Assembly: GCA_965221835.1 (NCBI GenBank) | Contig: OZ244916.1 | Span: 1,550,001 to 1,614,000 of the forward strand | DNA length: 64,000 nt | Reading direction: 5' to 3' | Source of the DNA: Persebacter sp965221835 | GTDB lineage: Bacteria > Pseudomonadota > Gammaproteobacteria > Tethybacterales > Persebacteraceae | Part shown: in pieces, positions 1-8,045 of the stretch | Layout: each line of letters opens with the position of its first letter | How positions within the stretch are numbered: the stretch's first letter is position 1 | Position numbers and translations under genes: made by a program | Notes under the pieces: generated by a model | The model's input: only the letters and a program-made list of their open reading frames with translations | What the model was told of the DNA's origin: nothing | Databases searched by the model: none

Positions 1-2685
1 TCCGTCAATTTTGATTTGGGCGCGATATTTTCCGCCGCCGGACGACTTTTGCCGCCGGGTTTTTATTACAAAACTTTTATGTGGCCGCCGCGTTTGTGGA
101 TGTTGTACGAAAAAATCATTCGCCGTGCCGCCTCTTCGGCACAACCGCCGCGCGAAAAAGATGCCGATTCTTATATTCACCGCTATGCGCATTGCGATGT
201 GCTGATTGCGGGCGGCGGACCGGCGGGATTGTCCGCCGCCTTGTCCGCCGGAAAATCCGGTGCGCGCGTGATTCTGGCAGATTTAAATCCCGAATTTGGC
301 GGCGATTTGTTGAACGCGGGCGACGACGAAACGATTGACAATATTCCCGCGATGCAGTGGGCGGAAAACGCGGTCAAACATTTGGCGGCAATGGAAAATG
401 TCGTTTTGCTGCCGCACACGGCGGTGCAGGGCTATCACGATTACAACTTTTTAATCGCCGAAGAATCGCTGCCCGGCAATCCGCGGCGGCGGTTGTGGAA
501 AATTCGCGCAGCGCAAACGGTCATCGCCGCCGGGGCGATAGAACGCCCGCCGGTTTTTGTAGACAACGACCGCCCGGGCGTGATGTTGGCAGATTCGGTA
601 CGCGCTTATATTCGCCGCTACGGTGTTTTGCCGGGGCGCAACATTTTATTTTTCACCAACAACGACAGTGCCTATCGTGCCGCCCTCGCCGCCGCCGAAG
701 CGGGCGCACGGCGCGTGGAAATCGCGGACATTCGCGGCGATGCGGATGGCTATTGGCAAACCCGTGCGCGCGATTGCAACATAAAAGTACATACCGGCTA
801 CGGCGTTTGCAACGCGCATCCGGTCGGCGAATCGTTAAATGTCGGATTGGCAAAAATATCGCCGGAAGCCGATTTTATCGCCGAAGAAGCGGACAAATTT
901 TCCTCTTTGTACGATGTGCTGGCAATTTCCGGCGGCTGGACGCCGGGCGCGCATTTATTTTCGCAATCGGGCGGACAACTCAAATGGAGCGGACAATGCG
1001 GCGCGTTCGTGCCTGAAACGGCAAAACCCATTAATCCGTGTCGGGCATGCGGGGCGGCGGCGGGAATGTTTTCGTTGTCGGAATGTCTCGCCGGCGGGGC
1101 GGAAGCGGGAGCGGCGGCGGCGAGAGATGCGGGATTTTCCGCAAAACCGGCGATTCCGTCCGCATCTCCGCCGCCGATAGAATGCCCGCCGCTATTTGTG
1201 CCGCTGGTACCAACCTATCATCCGCCGGGAGAGGGACCGGGCAAACATTTTGCGGATTTGGCAAACGATGTTACCGCCGGCGACATCGCCCTCGCCGCAC
1301 GAGAAGGATACGAATCGGTGGAACACATGAAACGTTATACTGCAGCCGGATTCGGCAACGAACAAGGCAAAACCGGCAATATCAACGCGCTGACTTTGCT
1401 CGCGCATTTTCGCGGAATCACCCCGGCGGAAACCGGACACACTACTTTTCGCCCGCAATACACGCCGACCGCTTTCGGTGCGATTGCCGGTGCAGCACGG
1501 CGCGATTTGTTTGCGCCGGTGCGCCGCACGCCGATTCATTCGTGGCACGAAAAAAATGGCGCGATATTTGAAGATGTCGGCGAATGGAAACGCCCCTGTT
1601 ATTTTCCGCTGGCGGGCGAAACACAAGCGGCGGCGGTTGCAAGAGAATGTCGCGCCGCACGCGAAAAAGTTGCAATGATGGACGCTTCCACACTCGGAAA
1701 AATAGACATTCAAGGACCGGATGCGGCGGAGTTTTTGGATATGATTTACACCAACGCAATCGGCACGCTGGCGGCGGGACGTTGCCGCTACGGATTGATG
1801 TTGCACGAAGATGGAATGCTGTTTGACGACGGAGTCGTTATGCGGCTGGCAAAAAATCATTTTCATATCACGACTTCAACCGGACACGCCGCCGGGGTGA
1901 TGAATTGGCTTGAAGAATGGCTGCAAACCGAATGGCCGCATTTGCGGGTATTTTGTACAAGCGTTACCGAACAATGGGCGGTTATCGCGCTGGTCGGTCC
2001 AAAATCGCGCGAAGTTTTGTCCGCGTTGACCGATATATCGCTGGCGGCGGCGGATTTTCCGTTTATGGCAATACGCGAAGCGAAAGTAGCAAGCGTTGCG
2101 GCACGAATCGGGCGCATTAGTTTTTCGGGCGAGTTGGCGTTTGAAATTAATGTCCCCGCCCGTGCCGGATTGTATGTTTGGGAACAAATCCGCACCGCCG
2201 GAACGGCGCACGACATTACCGCTTACGGCACCGAAACAATGCGGGTTTTGCGCGCCGAAAAAGGATATATTATCGCCGGACAAGATTCGGACGGCGCGAC
2301 TTCGCCCGTGGATATGGGATTGTCGTGGATGCTATCCAAAAAAGATTATCTCGGGCGGCGTTCTTTGTCGCGTCCCGCCCTCGCCGCCGCCGGTCGCCCG
2401 CAGTTTGTCGGATTGTTGCCCGACGATGTGCAAACCATTATTCCGGAAGGCGCATGCATCACGCCGGATGCCGAAGCCCGTCCGCCGTTCGCCTCGCACG
2501 GTTATGTCACTTCTTCCTATATCAGCCCCGCCCGTTCGCGTTCCATTTCGCTGGCGATGATAAAAGACGGTTTTTCGCGACACGGCGAAACCGTATATGC
2601 CGTATCGCCGGACGGGCGGCGATTTGCAGCACAAATTACCGACCCCGTATTTTGGGATGCGGAAGGAAAACGCCGTGACGGATAA
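1..2685 (+). CDS. soxA: Sarcosine oxidase alpha subunit, 5' partial
   Basis: Large subunit of heterotetrameric sarcosine oxidase, which demethylates sarcosine to glycine and passes the one-carbon unit to tetrahydrofolate. The reading frame is open at base 1 (SVNFDLGAIF precedes the first internal start), so the N-terminal ferredoxin-like part lies upstream of the window. Visible are the family signature PPGFYYKTFMWP, a Rossmann FAD/NAD motif (DVLIAGGGPAGLSAAL, coded near base 200), a Cys-pair segment (NPCRACGAA) and a C-terminal aminomethyltransferase (GcvT-like) half from about base 1560. The stop overlaps the start of soxG. Function is assigned from family resemblance; the flanking soxG supports it strongly. 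Confidence 0.93.
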   Translation, partial: SVNFDLGAIFSAAGRLLPPGFYYKTFMWPPRLWMLYEKIIRRAASSAQPPREKDADSYIHRYAHCDVLIAGGGPAGLSAALSAGKSGARVILADLNPEFGGDLLNAGDDETIDNIPAMQWAENAVKHLAAMENVVLLPHTAVQGYHDYNFLIAEESLPGNPRRRLWKIRAAQTVIAAGAIERPPVFVDNDRPGVMLADSVRAYIRRYGVLPGRNILFFTNNDSAYRAALAAAEAGARRVEIADIRGDADGYWQTRARDCNIKVHTGYGVCNAHPVGESLNVGLAKISPEADFIAEEADKFSSLYDVLAISGGWTPGAHLFSQSGGQLKWSGQCGAFVPETAKPINPCRACGAAAGMFSLSECLAGGAEAGAAAARDAGFSAKPAIPSASPPPIECPPLFVPLVPTYHPPGEGPGKHFADLANDVTAGDIALAAREGYESVEHMKRYTAAGFGNEQGKTGNINALTLLAHFRGITPAETGHTTFRPQYTPTAFGAIAGAARRDLFAPVRRTPIHSWHEKNGAIFEDVGEWKRPCYFPLAGETQAAAVARECRAAREKVAMMDASTLGKIDIQGPDAAEFLDMIYTNAIGTLAAGRCRYGLMLHEDGMLFDDGVVMRLAKNHFHITTSTGHAAGVMNWLEEWLQTEWPHLRVFCTSVTEQWAVIALVGPKSREVLSALTDISLAAADFPFMAIREAKVASVAARIGRISFSGELAFEINVPARAGLYVWEQIRTAGTAHDITAYGTETMRVLRAEKGYIIAGQDSDGATSPVDMGLSWMLSKKDYLGRRSLSRPALAAAGRPQFVGLLPDDVQTIIPEGACITPDAEARPPFASHGYVTSSYISPARSRSISLAMIKDGFSRHGETVYAVSPDGRRFAAQITDPVFWDAEGKRRDG

Positions 2686-3235
2686 AATCGTTTTGCGTTC
2701 GCCGCTTGCCGCAAAAACAGCAGGCGGTCCTTTGCAAATGCGCGAAGTTATCGGACAAAGCGCGATTGTCGTTCGCGGCAACATCAGCGACGCACAATTC
2801 GCAGGCGGATTTGAAAACGCACTCGGCATCGCCTTGCCGGAATCGCATCACGCCGCAACGACAAAAGGCGAACAAATCATATTTCGTCTGGGACCGGACG
2901 AATGGCTGGTGCGCGATTCCGAATCGGTGCGACAAAAGTTATGCGACCGCTTGCGCACCGAAACATCGCAAACGCATGCGGCGATTGTGGATGTTTCCGA
3001 CTATTACACAATCATTCAAATCGCCGGAGACGGCGCGCGCGATGCGTTGGCGGCGGCGTGTCCGCTGGATTTGCATCCGCGGACATTTGCGGCGGGCGAC
3101 CATGCGCAAAGCCGTTTCGGTGCGGCGGGCGTTTTATTGTATCAACGCGACGACAAACCGACTTTTGATTTGCAGGTGCGATGGAGTTTTGCGGATTATG
3201 TGTGGGAATATTTGCGCGCCGCCGAAAACGCATAA
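2675..3235 (+). CDS. soxG: Sarcosine oxidase gamma subunit
   Basis: Small gamma subunit of heterotetrameric sarcosine oxidase, about 186 residues, the usual size. The proposed start is the GTG at 2675, eight bases after GGAAGG and overlapping the soxA stop by 11 bases. An ATG at 2657 is also in frame. The protein contains the SoxG-type segment GEQIIFRLGPDEWLV and an alternating DVSDYYTIIQIAG strand. Order soxA-soxG with overlap is typical of soxBDAG operons; soxB and soxD should lie upstream of the window. Confidence 0.88.
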   Translation: MTDKIVLRSPLAAKTAGGPLQMREVIGQSAIVVRGNISDAQFAGGFENALGIALPESHHAATTKGEQIIFRLGPDEWLVRDSESVRQKLCDRLRTETSQTHAAIVDVSDYYTIIQIAGDGARDALAAACPLDLHPRTFAAGDHAQSRFGAAGVLLYQRDDKPTFDLQVRWSFADYVWEYLRAAENA

Positions 3236-3241
3236 AATGCG

Positions 3242-4150
3242 ATGGCGCTTTTTGATGTCATTCCCCTTATGCGCGCGCTGGACGGGGAAACGCGCACCAT
3301 AAAAAAACTTGCGGCGGATTTGACAATACCGCTTTCGGAAACGCAAAAACGTCTGACGACATTGCGCGACATTTACGGCGCAGCAAAACAAAACGCGGCG
3401 GGCGATTGGCAACTGACTTTCGCACCGCAATGGCTGGATATTAATTTTTTATCGTCCGCATTGACGGATTTTTCTATCGTCATTAAAAACGAAACGCCGA
3501 GTACAAACGCGCTGGCAAAACGGGCGAAACCGGATAGCGTATTTTTGGCGGAACATCAAACAAACGGGCGCGGACGCTACGGACGTAAATGGTGCACAAT
3601 GCCCGGCGGGGCGATTGCGGCATCGGTGCGAATTGCCGCACCGCCGTCTGCGGGCGGACTTTCGCTGGCAATCGGGGCGGCATTGTGGCGCGCCCTCGGC
3701 GGCGAAAAAAATAATCTGCGACTAAAATGGCCGAACGATTTAATGAACGCGCGCGGCGAAAAAATCGGCGGCATTTTAATAGATGCAACAAACAGTGACA
3801 TTATCGCCGGGGCGGGAATCAATCTCGTCATGACTTCGCAACTGCAAAATCATATCGCCCGTCCGGCGGCGGCATTGACGGCAAAATCCCGCAACGAATG
3901 CGCCGCGCAAGTGTGCCGGACAATCGCAAAAACATGCGCCGTTTTTGCGCGCGAAGGATTAGCGGCATTTTTGCCGGACGCCCGCACCGCACATTTTGTA
4001 CAAAGCGGCGAAGACCTGCGATTTCATTCCGGCAACGAAGAAGTGCGCGGCGCGTTCGCCGGATTCGCCGAAGATGGCGCGCTTCTAATTCGGCAACACG
4101 GCGGCATACGCGCGTACATTTCGGGAGAAATTCATGTGGCTGGCAGTTGA
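3242..4150 (+). CDS. birA: Biotin--[acetyl-CoA-carboxylase] ligase
   Basis: Activates biotin as biotinyl-AMP and attaches it to the carboxyl carrier protein of acetyl-CoA carboxylase. The first 70 or so residues look like the winged-helix DNA-binding part of bifunctional BirA, so it may also act as a biotin-operon repressor. The catalytic core has the biotin-binding loop GRGRYGRKW (about residue 115) and the KWPNDLM motif (about residue 162). The total of 302 residues is normal for a two-function BirA. It follows soxG by six bases and its end overlaps coaX by 17 bases. The birA-coaX pairing is common in betaproteobacteria and related lineages. Confidence 0.92.
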   Translation: MALFDVIPLMRALDGETRTIKKLAADLTIPLSETQKRLTTLRDIYGAAKQNAAGDWQLTFAPQWLDINFLSSALTDFSIVIKNETPSTNALAKRAKPDSVFLAEHQTNGRGRYGRKWCTMPGGAIAASVRIAAPPSAGGLSLAIGAALWRALGGEKNNLRLKWPNDLMNARGEKIGGILIDATNSDIIAGAGINLVMTSQLQNHIARPAAALTAKSRNECAAQVCRTIAKTCAVFAREGLAAFLPDARTAHFVQSGEDLRFHSGNEEVRGAFAGFAEDGALLIRQHGGIRAYISGEIHVAGS

Positions 4151-4874
4151 TTGCGGCAACAGCCGAATCAAATGGGCGACCGTACAAAACGGACGACCTT
4201 CCGCAGTGCAATCGGCGGAAATCACCCCGCACCGCGAATCGGCAACGGCGGAGTTTGCGGAGTTTGCGGAATTGGCGGAGTTGCGCCGTGCCGCCGAAAA
4301 TGTCTCGCATGCGCGAGTGTCGCATGTCGGTGCGGCATTGTCGCGCGAAAACTTATGTCGCACATTGCGCCCGTGTCCGAAAGTGGAGTTTGTCAAAACC
4401 CGAACTCGCGGCGGCGGAATCGTCAGTCGCTATCTTCCGCCTTTGGGCGTCGACCGCTGGCTGGCATTGATAGCGGTGCGTCCGTTGCGGCGCGATGTTG
4501 CAATGATTTGCGCCGGGACGGCGGCGACAATTGATTTTTTGCGGCGGGACGGTGTTTTTGTCGGCGGCGCGATTTTGCCGGGCGTGGATCTTTCCATAAA
4601 AATGCTGGCATTTCGCGCCGGTTTGCAAACAACACGACAAAACGCGCAAATCACATTGCCGCCGAAAAATACAAATGACGCAACAACAACCGGCGCAATA
4701 TCGGCAATTGTCGGGGCGGCATTATTTTTGCGGCGGCGCATTTTGCCGGGCGCACGATTTATTGTCGGCGGCGGCAACGCCGAATCGCTTTTGCCGTGGC
4801 TGCCGAAAACGACAAAACATTTACCCTATCCGACCATTGACGGACTCGTGCGTTTGCATGATTCGCGCCGATGA
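4134..4874 (+). CDS. coaX: Type III pantothenate kinase
   Basis: First enzyme of coenzyme A synthesis, phosphorylating pantothenate; this ATPase-fold type is not inhibited by CoA. The 246-residue protein starts with the phosphate-binding motif DCGNSRIKW. It contains the GVDRWLAL motif (about residue 104) with the conserved Asp-Arg. The later DxGTA motif reads ICAGTAATID here, so the usual Asp is missing and a Cys sits nearby. ATG overlaps the end of birA, and its own end overlaps the DUF4390 gene by four bases (ATGA), suggesting translational coupling. Confidence 0.9.
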   Translation: MWLAVDCGNSRIKWATVQNGRPSAVQSAEITPHRESATAEFAEFAELAELRRAAENVSHARVSHVGAALSRENLCRTLRPCPKVEFVKTRTRGGGIVSRYLPPLGVDRWLALIAVRPLRRDVAMICAGTAATIDFLRRDGVFVGGAILPGVDLSIKMLAFRAGLQTTRQNAQITLPPKNTNDATTTGAISAIVGAALFLRRRILPGARFIVGGGNAESLLPWLPKTTKHLPYPTIDGLVRLHDSRR

Positions 4875-5431
4875 ATCGCATAAGCCGCATCGCCGCCGTC
4901 TGTCTTTTGCTGTGCTTTCCGGCGGCGGCGGAAAACGAACACGACATCGCCGTAAAAGAAGTGTGGTTTGAAAATACGCCGGACGGTCATGCATTGCGCG
5001 CCCGTTTATCCGCCGGTTCAGAAAAAACAATTCGCCCGCTTTTAGAAAGCGGCTACATTATTAAATTAAAATTTGAAATGCGTTTTATGCAAAACCGCGA
5101 TTGGTTACCCGACCGTACTCTCGGCGATATTTCATGGCAAGTACAAATCGTATACGATTCTTTGCTAAACCGCTACACATTCGCCGCCGGAGGCGTTGCA
5201 GAAGAATACAAAACTTTGGCGGAAGCATTAATGCGGGCGGGACGATTGCGCGCCGCCCCGCAAAAAAGTTCGGGACTGAACGACATTTTTGCATTGCCGG
5301 AAATGTATGTTGTCGCCCGTTATGAAATGCTGATTGATCATCTCCCGCAACCTTTGCAAATTTCGCTGTTGACCGGCGAATGGGAAATAGATTCCGGCTG
5401 GCAACGTTTTGCCGCGGATTTGCGCGAGTGA
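4871..5431 (+). CDS. DUF4390 secreted protein
   Basis: Small exported protein of unknown function, 186 residues, with a clear signal peptide (RIAAVCLLLCFPAAA then cleavage near residue 20). The pattern matches the DUF4390 family: a beta-rich body with a conserved LLTGEWEIDSGW segment near the C-terminus. Such genes commonly sit directly before an NtrY-type sensor kinase, as here, where its TGA overlaps the GTG start of the kinase. The job is probably envelope-related but cannot be told from the sequence. Confidence 0.8.
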   Translation: MNRISRIAAVCLLLCFPAAAENEHDIAVKEVWFENTPDGHALRARLSAGSEKTIRPLLESGYIIKLKFEMRFMQNRDWLPDRTLGDISWQVQIVYDSLLNRYTFAAGGVAEEYKTLAEALMRAGRLRAAPQKSSGLNDIFALPEMYVVARYEMLIDHLPQPLQISLLTGEWEIDSGWQRFAADLRE

Positions 5432-7497
5432 GATCATCGCTTTTTTATACGCTTCTGGCGGTGCCGTTAACGGTTCTGGCTGCAACGCAAGTTGTCGCAT
5501 TGCAACGCGATTCTACCGGCGGATTGTTGTATCCGCTGTTGTGGGCGAACATCGTTTTGATTGTCGTTATGTCCGCCCTTATCGTCGTTGCGGCAATCCG
5601 ATTTTGGCGACGATGGCGAAAAGGCGATGGCGGTTCACGATTGGCGGCACGATTGGCGGGATGGTTTTTGGCAGTGGCATTCTTGCCGGCGGGCGCATTA
5701 TATTTGGTATCCGCACACGGCGTATTTCGCGGAATTGAATCGTGGTTTGAAACGCCGCTGGGAGATGCGTTCAACAAAGGCGAAGAATTCGGAAAACATG
5801 TTTTGGGTTTGGAATTTAATCGTCTCGTGCGGGACGCACGCAATTTAGCAAACGCATTAAACGGTGCGCAACCGCTTTTTTGGCGGGACGATTTGCAATT
5901 GTTATATCAGTTGGACGACATCGTCATTTATGACAAAAACGGAACACCCGCCCCCGGTTATGCCGGGGCGGGCGATCCTTTATCGCAACCTGCATTGAAT
6001 GATTTGCGGCGGGGAAATACTTATTTGCGAGTTGCAGACGGCAAACCGCGTTTGCTGGAAGTCGTTTTGCGTCTGCCGCATCGCCGCAGCGGTTATGCAT
6101 TAAAAGCATCGCGAACATTACCCGAAGACATAGACGAAGGAATCGCCGAAGTAGAACGCGGAAGACGCGAATATCAAAATCTACTAATTTTACGGCGCGG
6201 ACTTTTATTTTCGTTTATGACAACGCTCACGCTTGCATTCGTCATCGCATTAGCGTTGTCGTTGCGTACTTCCATTTATCTCGGGGCGAAGTTTTTTCGC
6301 CCGCTAACTCGCATGGCACGGGCGGCAACAACAGTCGGACGAGGAGATTTCAGCCGCCGATTGCCGGTCGGAGATCATAACGATGAAATCGCCGAGTTAT
6401 CACGGGCGTTTAATGCAATGGTAGACGATTTGCAATTATCACGGCGACAAATCGGCGAACGACAAACTGCATTAAGTGCAGCAAATGCCTATCTGGAAAA
6501 TCTTCTCGCCTCCATGACTTCGGGCGTATTAACAGTAGACGCGAACGGCAAACTCACCCGATTCAATCAAACCGCCGAAACAATGCTTGGAACTCCGATG
6601 CGAAACTTTATCGGCAAACATTATTCGCAATGGAAAACACCGCCGCAAATCGCCTCCATGATAGACGAAGTCATGTGCGGAGACGCAAATCTGGAACGCC
6701 GAATGCCGCTAAAAGACGGGCGGACTCTGGTCATCCGCCTGCGTCGTCTACCGCCCGCTTGCGGCAGCGGTGCATTAATTGTCGCAGACGACATCAGCGA
6801 TCAAATCCAAACCGAACGAGAAATTGTCTGGGAAGAAGCGTCACGCCGATTCGCACACGAAATTCGCAATCCGCTAACGCCGATTCAACTCGCTTCCGAA
6901 CGAATGCAAACAAAACTCTCGCCGAAACTGCAAGGCGAAGACAAACAAATTCTGCAACGACTTTCCACAACAATCATCCGGCAAGTGCAAGCAATGCAAG
7001 AAATGGTAGACGCTTTTCGGTTATATGCCGACAAAAAAATCCGGCGGCATGTTTTGTTAGATATCAATACCGTTGCGGCGGAAATCGCACAACTATACGA
7101 ACGCCCGTCTTTGCAATTGCAAATGCAATGGGGCGAAAATCTGCCGTCTATCAGCGGCGATTTGGTACTGTTGCGACAAGCATTGCACAATCTCCTCGGC
7201 AACGCCGTGGAATCGGTTGCCGCCGTCCCCCGCCCGCAAATCGCAATATCCACAATGCAACAAAACGATTCCGTGCGATTGACAGTAGAAGACAACGGCG
7301 GCGGCGTCCCCGCCGAAATATTGCACAAAGTTTTTGACCCCTATCAAACGACAAAGGAAAAAGGGGCGGGACTCGGTCTTTCTATCGTGCGAAAAATTAT
7401 GGAAGAACACAACGGCGAAGCGAAACTGGAAAACACCAAAACCGGCGTTCGCGCCTCCCTAATTTTCCCCCGCCCGCCCGATTCGCCGATTTTATAA
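5428..7497 (+). CDS. ntrY: NtrY-like membrane sensor histidine kinase
   Basis: Membrane sensor kinase of the NtrY type, linked in other bacteria to nitrogen or redox response. The GTG start at 5428 overlaps the preceding stop. The 689-residue protein has N-terminal membrane segments (two before residue 100, another near 255-280), a HAMP linker (about 285-340), a PAS domain (about 355-455), the phospho-acceptor histidine in RFAHEIRNPL (about residue 477) and a HATPase domain with DNGGGVP and KGAGLGLSIV. Its usual partner regulator NtrX is not next: a 548-base gap and a surface-protein gene follow. The response regulator must lie elsewhere or be absent. Confidence 0.88.
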   Translation: MRSSLFYTLLAVPLTVLAATQVVALQRDSTGGLLYPLLWANIVLIVVMSALIVVAAIRFWRRWRKGDGGSRLAARLAGWFLAVAFLPAGALYLVSAHGVFRGIESWFETPLGDAFNKGEEFGKHVLGLEFNRLVRDARNLANALNGAQPLFWRDDLQLLYQLDDIVIYDKNGTPAPGYAGAGDPLSQPALNDLRRGNTYLRVADGKPRLLEVVLRLPHRRSGYALKASRTLPEDIDEGIAEVERGRREYQNLLILRRGLLFSFMTTLTLAFVIALALSLRTSIYLGAKFFRPLTRMARAATTVGRGDFSRRLPVGDHNDEIAELSRAFNAMVDDLQLSRRQIGERQTALSAANAYLENLLASMTSGVLTVDANGKLTRFNQTAETMLGTPMRNFIGKHYSQWKTPPQIASMIDEVMCGDANLERRMPLKDGRTLVIRLRRLPPACGSGALIVADDISDQIQTEREIVWEEASRRFAHEIRNPLTPIQLASERMQTKLSPKLQGEDKQILQRLSTTIIRQVQAMQEMVDAFRLYADKKIRRHVLLDINTVAAEIAQLYERPSLQLQMQWGENLPSISGDLVLLRQALHNLLGNAVESVAAVPRPQIAISTMQQNDSVRLTVEDNGGGVPAEILHKVFDPYQTTKEKGAGLGLSIVRKIMEEHNGEAKLENTKTGVRASLIFPRPPDSPIL

Positions 7498-7552
7498 GTT
7501 AAAAATCTCCGGTTTTATTCCCCGCCTCGCCCCGCCGATTTCATTTTTTACC

Positions 7553-7572
7553 ATTCCGATGTAAATCGGAAT
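7553..7572. repeat. 20-bp palindromic repeat (dRS3-like, variant centre)
   Basis: A 20-bp inverted repeat beginning ATTCCGAT and ending ATCGGAAT. It has the same outer halves as the 20-bp palindromes that bound the composite repeats further right, but a different centre. A similar copy occurs at about 19890-19911. It lies just downstream of ntrY. Confidence 0.6.
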
Positions 7573-7657
7573 CTCCCCCGCCGCCGTCATTTTCGCCGAC
7601 AAATCCCGCCTTCCCGCCGTCATTTTCGGGCGGATTTTCCATTTCCGTCAGCAAATC

Positions 7658-7720
7658 CTTACACTAATATAGCAATTTACTACACTGTTAATGCAAAGTA
7701 CTATACTATTATTTCAAATT
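7658..7720 (+). repeat. Three tandem 21-bp repeats (left arm)
   Basis: Three head-to-tail 21-bp units starting at 7658, 7679 and 7700. Each begins with an ACTACACT-like octamer (CTTACACT, ACTACACT, ACTATACT), followed by an A/T-rich part with ATGCAAA in the second unit. An inverted set of three lies at 7773-7835. The 21-bp step is two DNA helical turns, so all octamers face the same side of the helix, as expected for cooperative protein binding sites. Confidence 0.85.
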
Positions 7721-7772
7721 GTGGGCATTTTGAGGGGGGTGTGCAGGGGAGGAGATGGTGTTTTTAGGGGGG
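7721..7772. other. G-rich spacer between the inverted 21-bp arrays
   Basis: The 52 bases between the two arrays carry G runs at 7723-7725, 7734-7739, 7746-7749 and 7767-7772 on the plus strand. Four runs of three or more G could form a quadruplex, though the loops are long. No reading frame of interest is seen. The rest of the gap 7498-8045 shows no gene. Confidence 0.5.
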
Positions 7773-7835
7773 AAATGCAATAATTAGTGTAGTAATTTGC
7801 ATGAACAGTGTAGTTATTGCAAAGTACAGTGTAGT
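7773..7835 (-). repeat. Three tandem 21-bp repeats (right arm, inverted)
   Basis: Three 21-bp units on the minus strand. On the plus strand their AGTGTAGT octamers sit at 7786, 7807 and 7828, exactly 21 bp apart. They are inverted relative to the set at 7658-7720; the middle unit shares ACTACACTGTT and ATGCAAA with the middle left unit. A degenerate fourth unit may follow at 7836-7856. The array lies about 150 bp upstream of the promoter of the surface-protein gene at 8046. Confidence 0.85.
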
Positions 7836-7982
7836 AAAAAGGTATACTAATGTAAAAACTTCTGCAAATAACACAGAAAATCAGCGATTTATGCATTTTC
7901 GTCGCTGTTTTTGTCCGCTTTTTTTCCGATTCCATCCCGTTTTTGTCCCTGTCCGTTTTTTTATTTTCAGCGGGCTTGCCTT

Positions 7983-8013
7983 TTGCAAATTCGGGCGGAA
8001 TGTGTGTTATACT
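7983..8013 (+). promoter_or_regulatory. Promoter of surface protein 1
   Basis: A -35 TTGCAA (7983-7988) and a -10 TATACT (8008-8013) with a 19-bp spacer, then a Shine-Dalgarno GAGGAG (8033-8038) seven bases before the ATG at 8046. The stretch ATTCGGGCGG..TGTGTTATACTT is nearly the same as in the promoter of the paralogue at 21136-21164, where the spacer is 17 bp. Shared sequence between two distant genes makes this a convincing control region. Confidence 0.7.
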
Positions 8014-8045
8014 TTCGCAGACATTTTTATCAGAGGAGCAAAACC

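Noticed and set aside
653..2829. Long minus-strand frames opposite soxA
   Set aside because: They are shadows of the GC-rich coding strand; the plus-strand product is clearly soxA.
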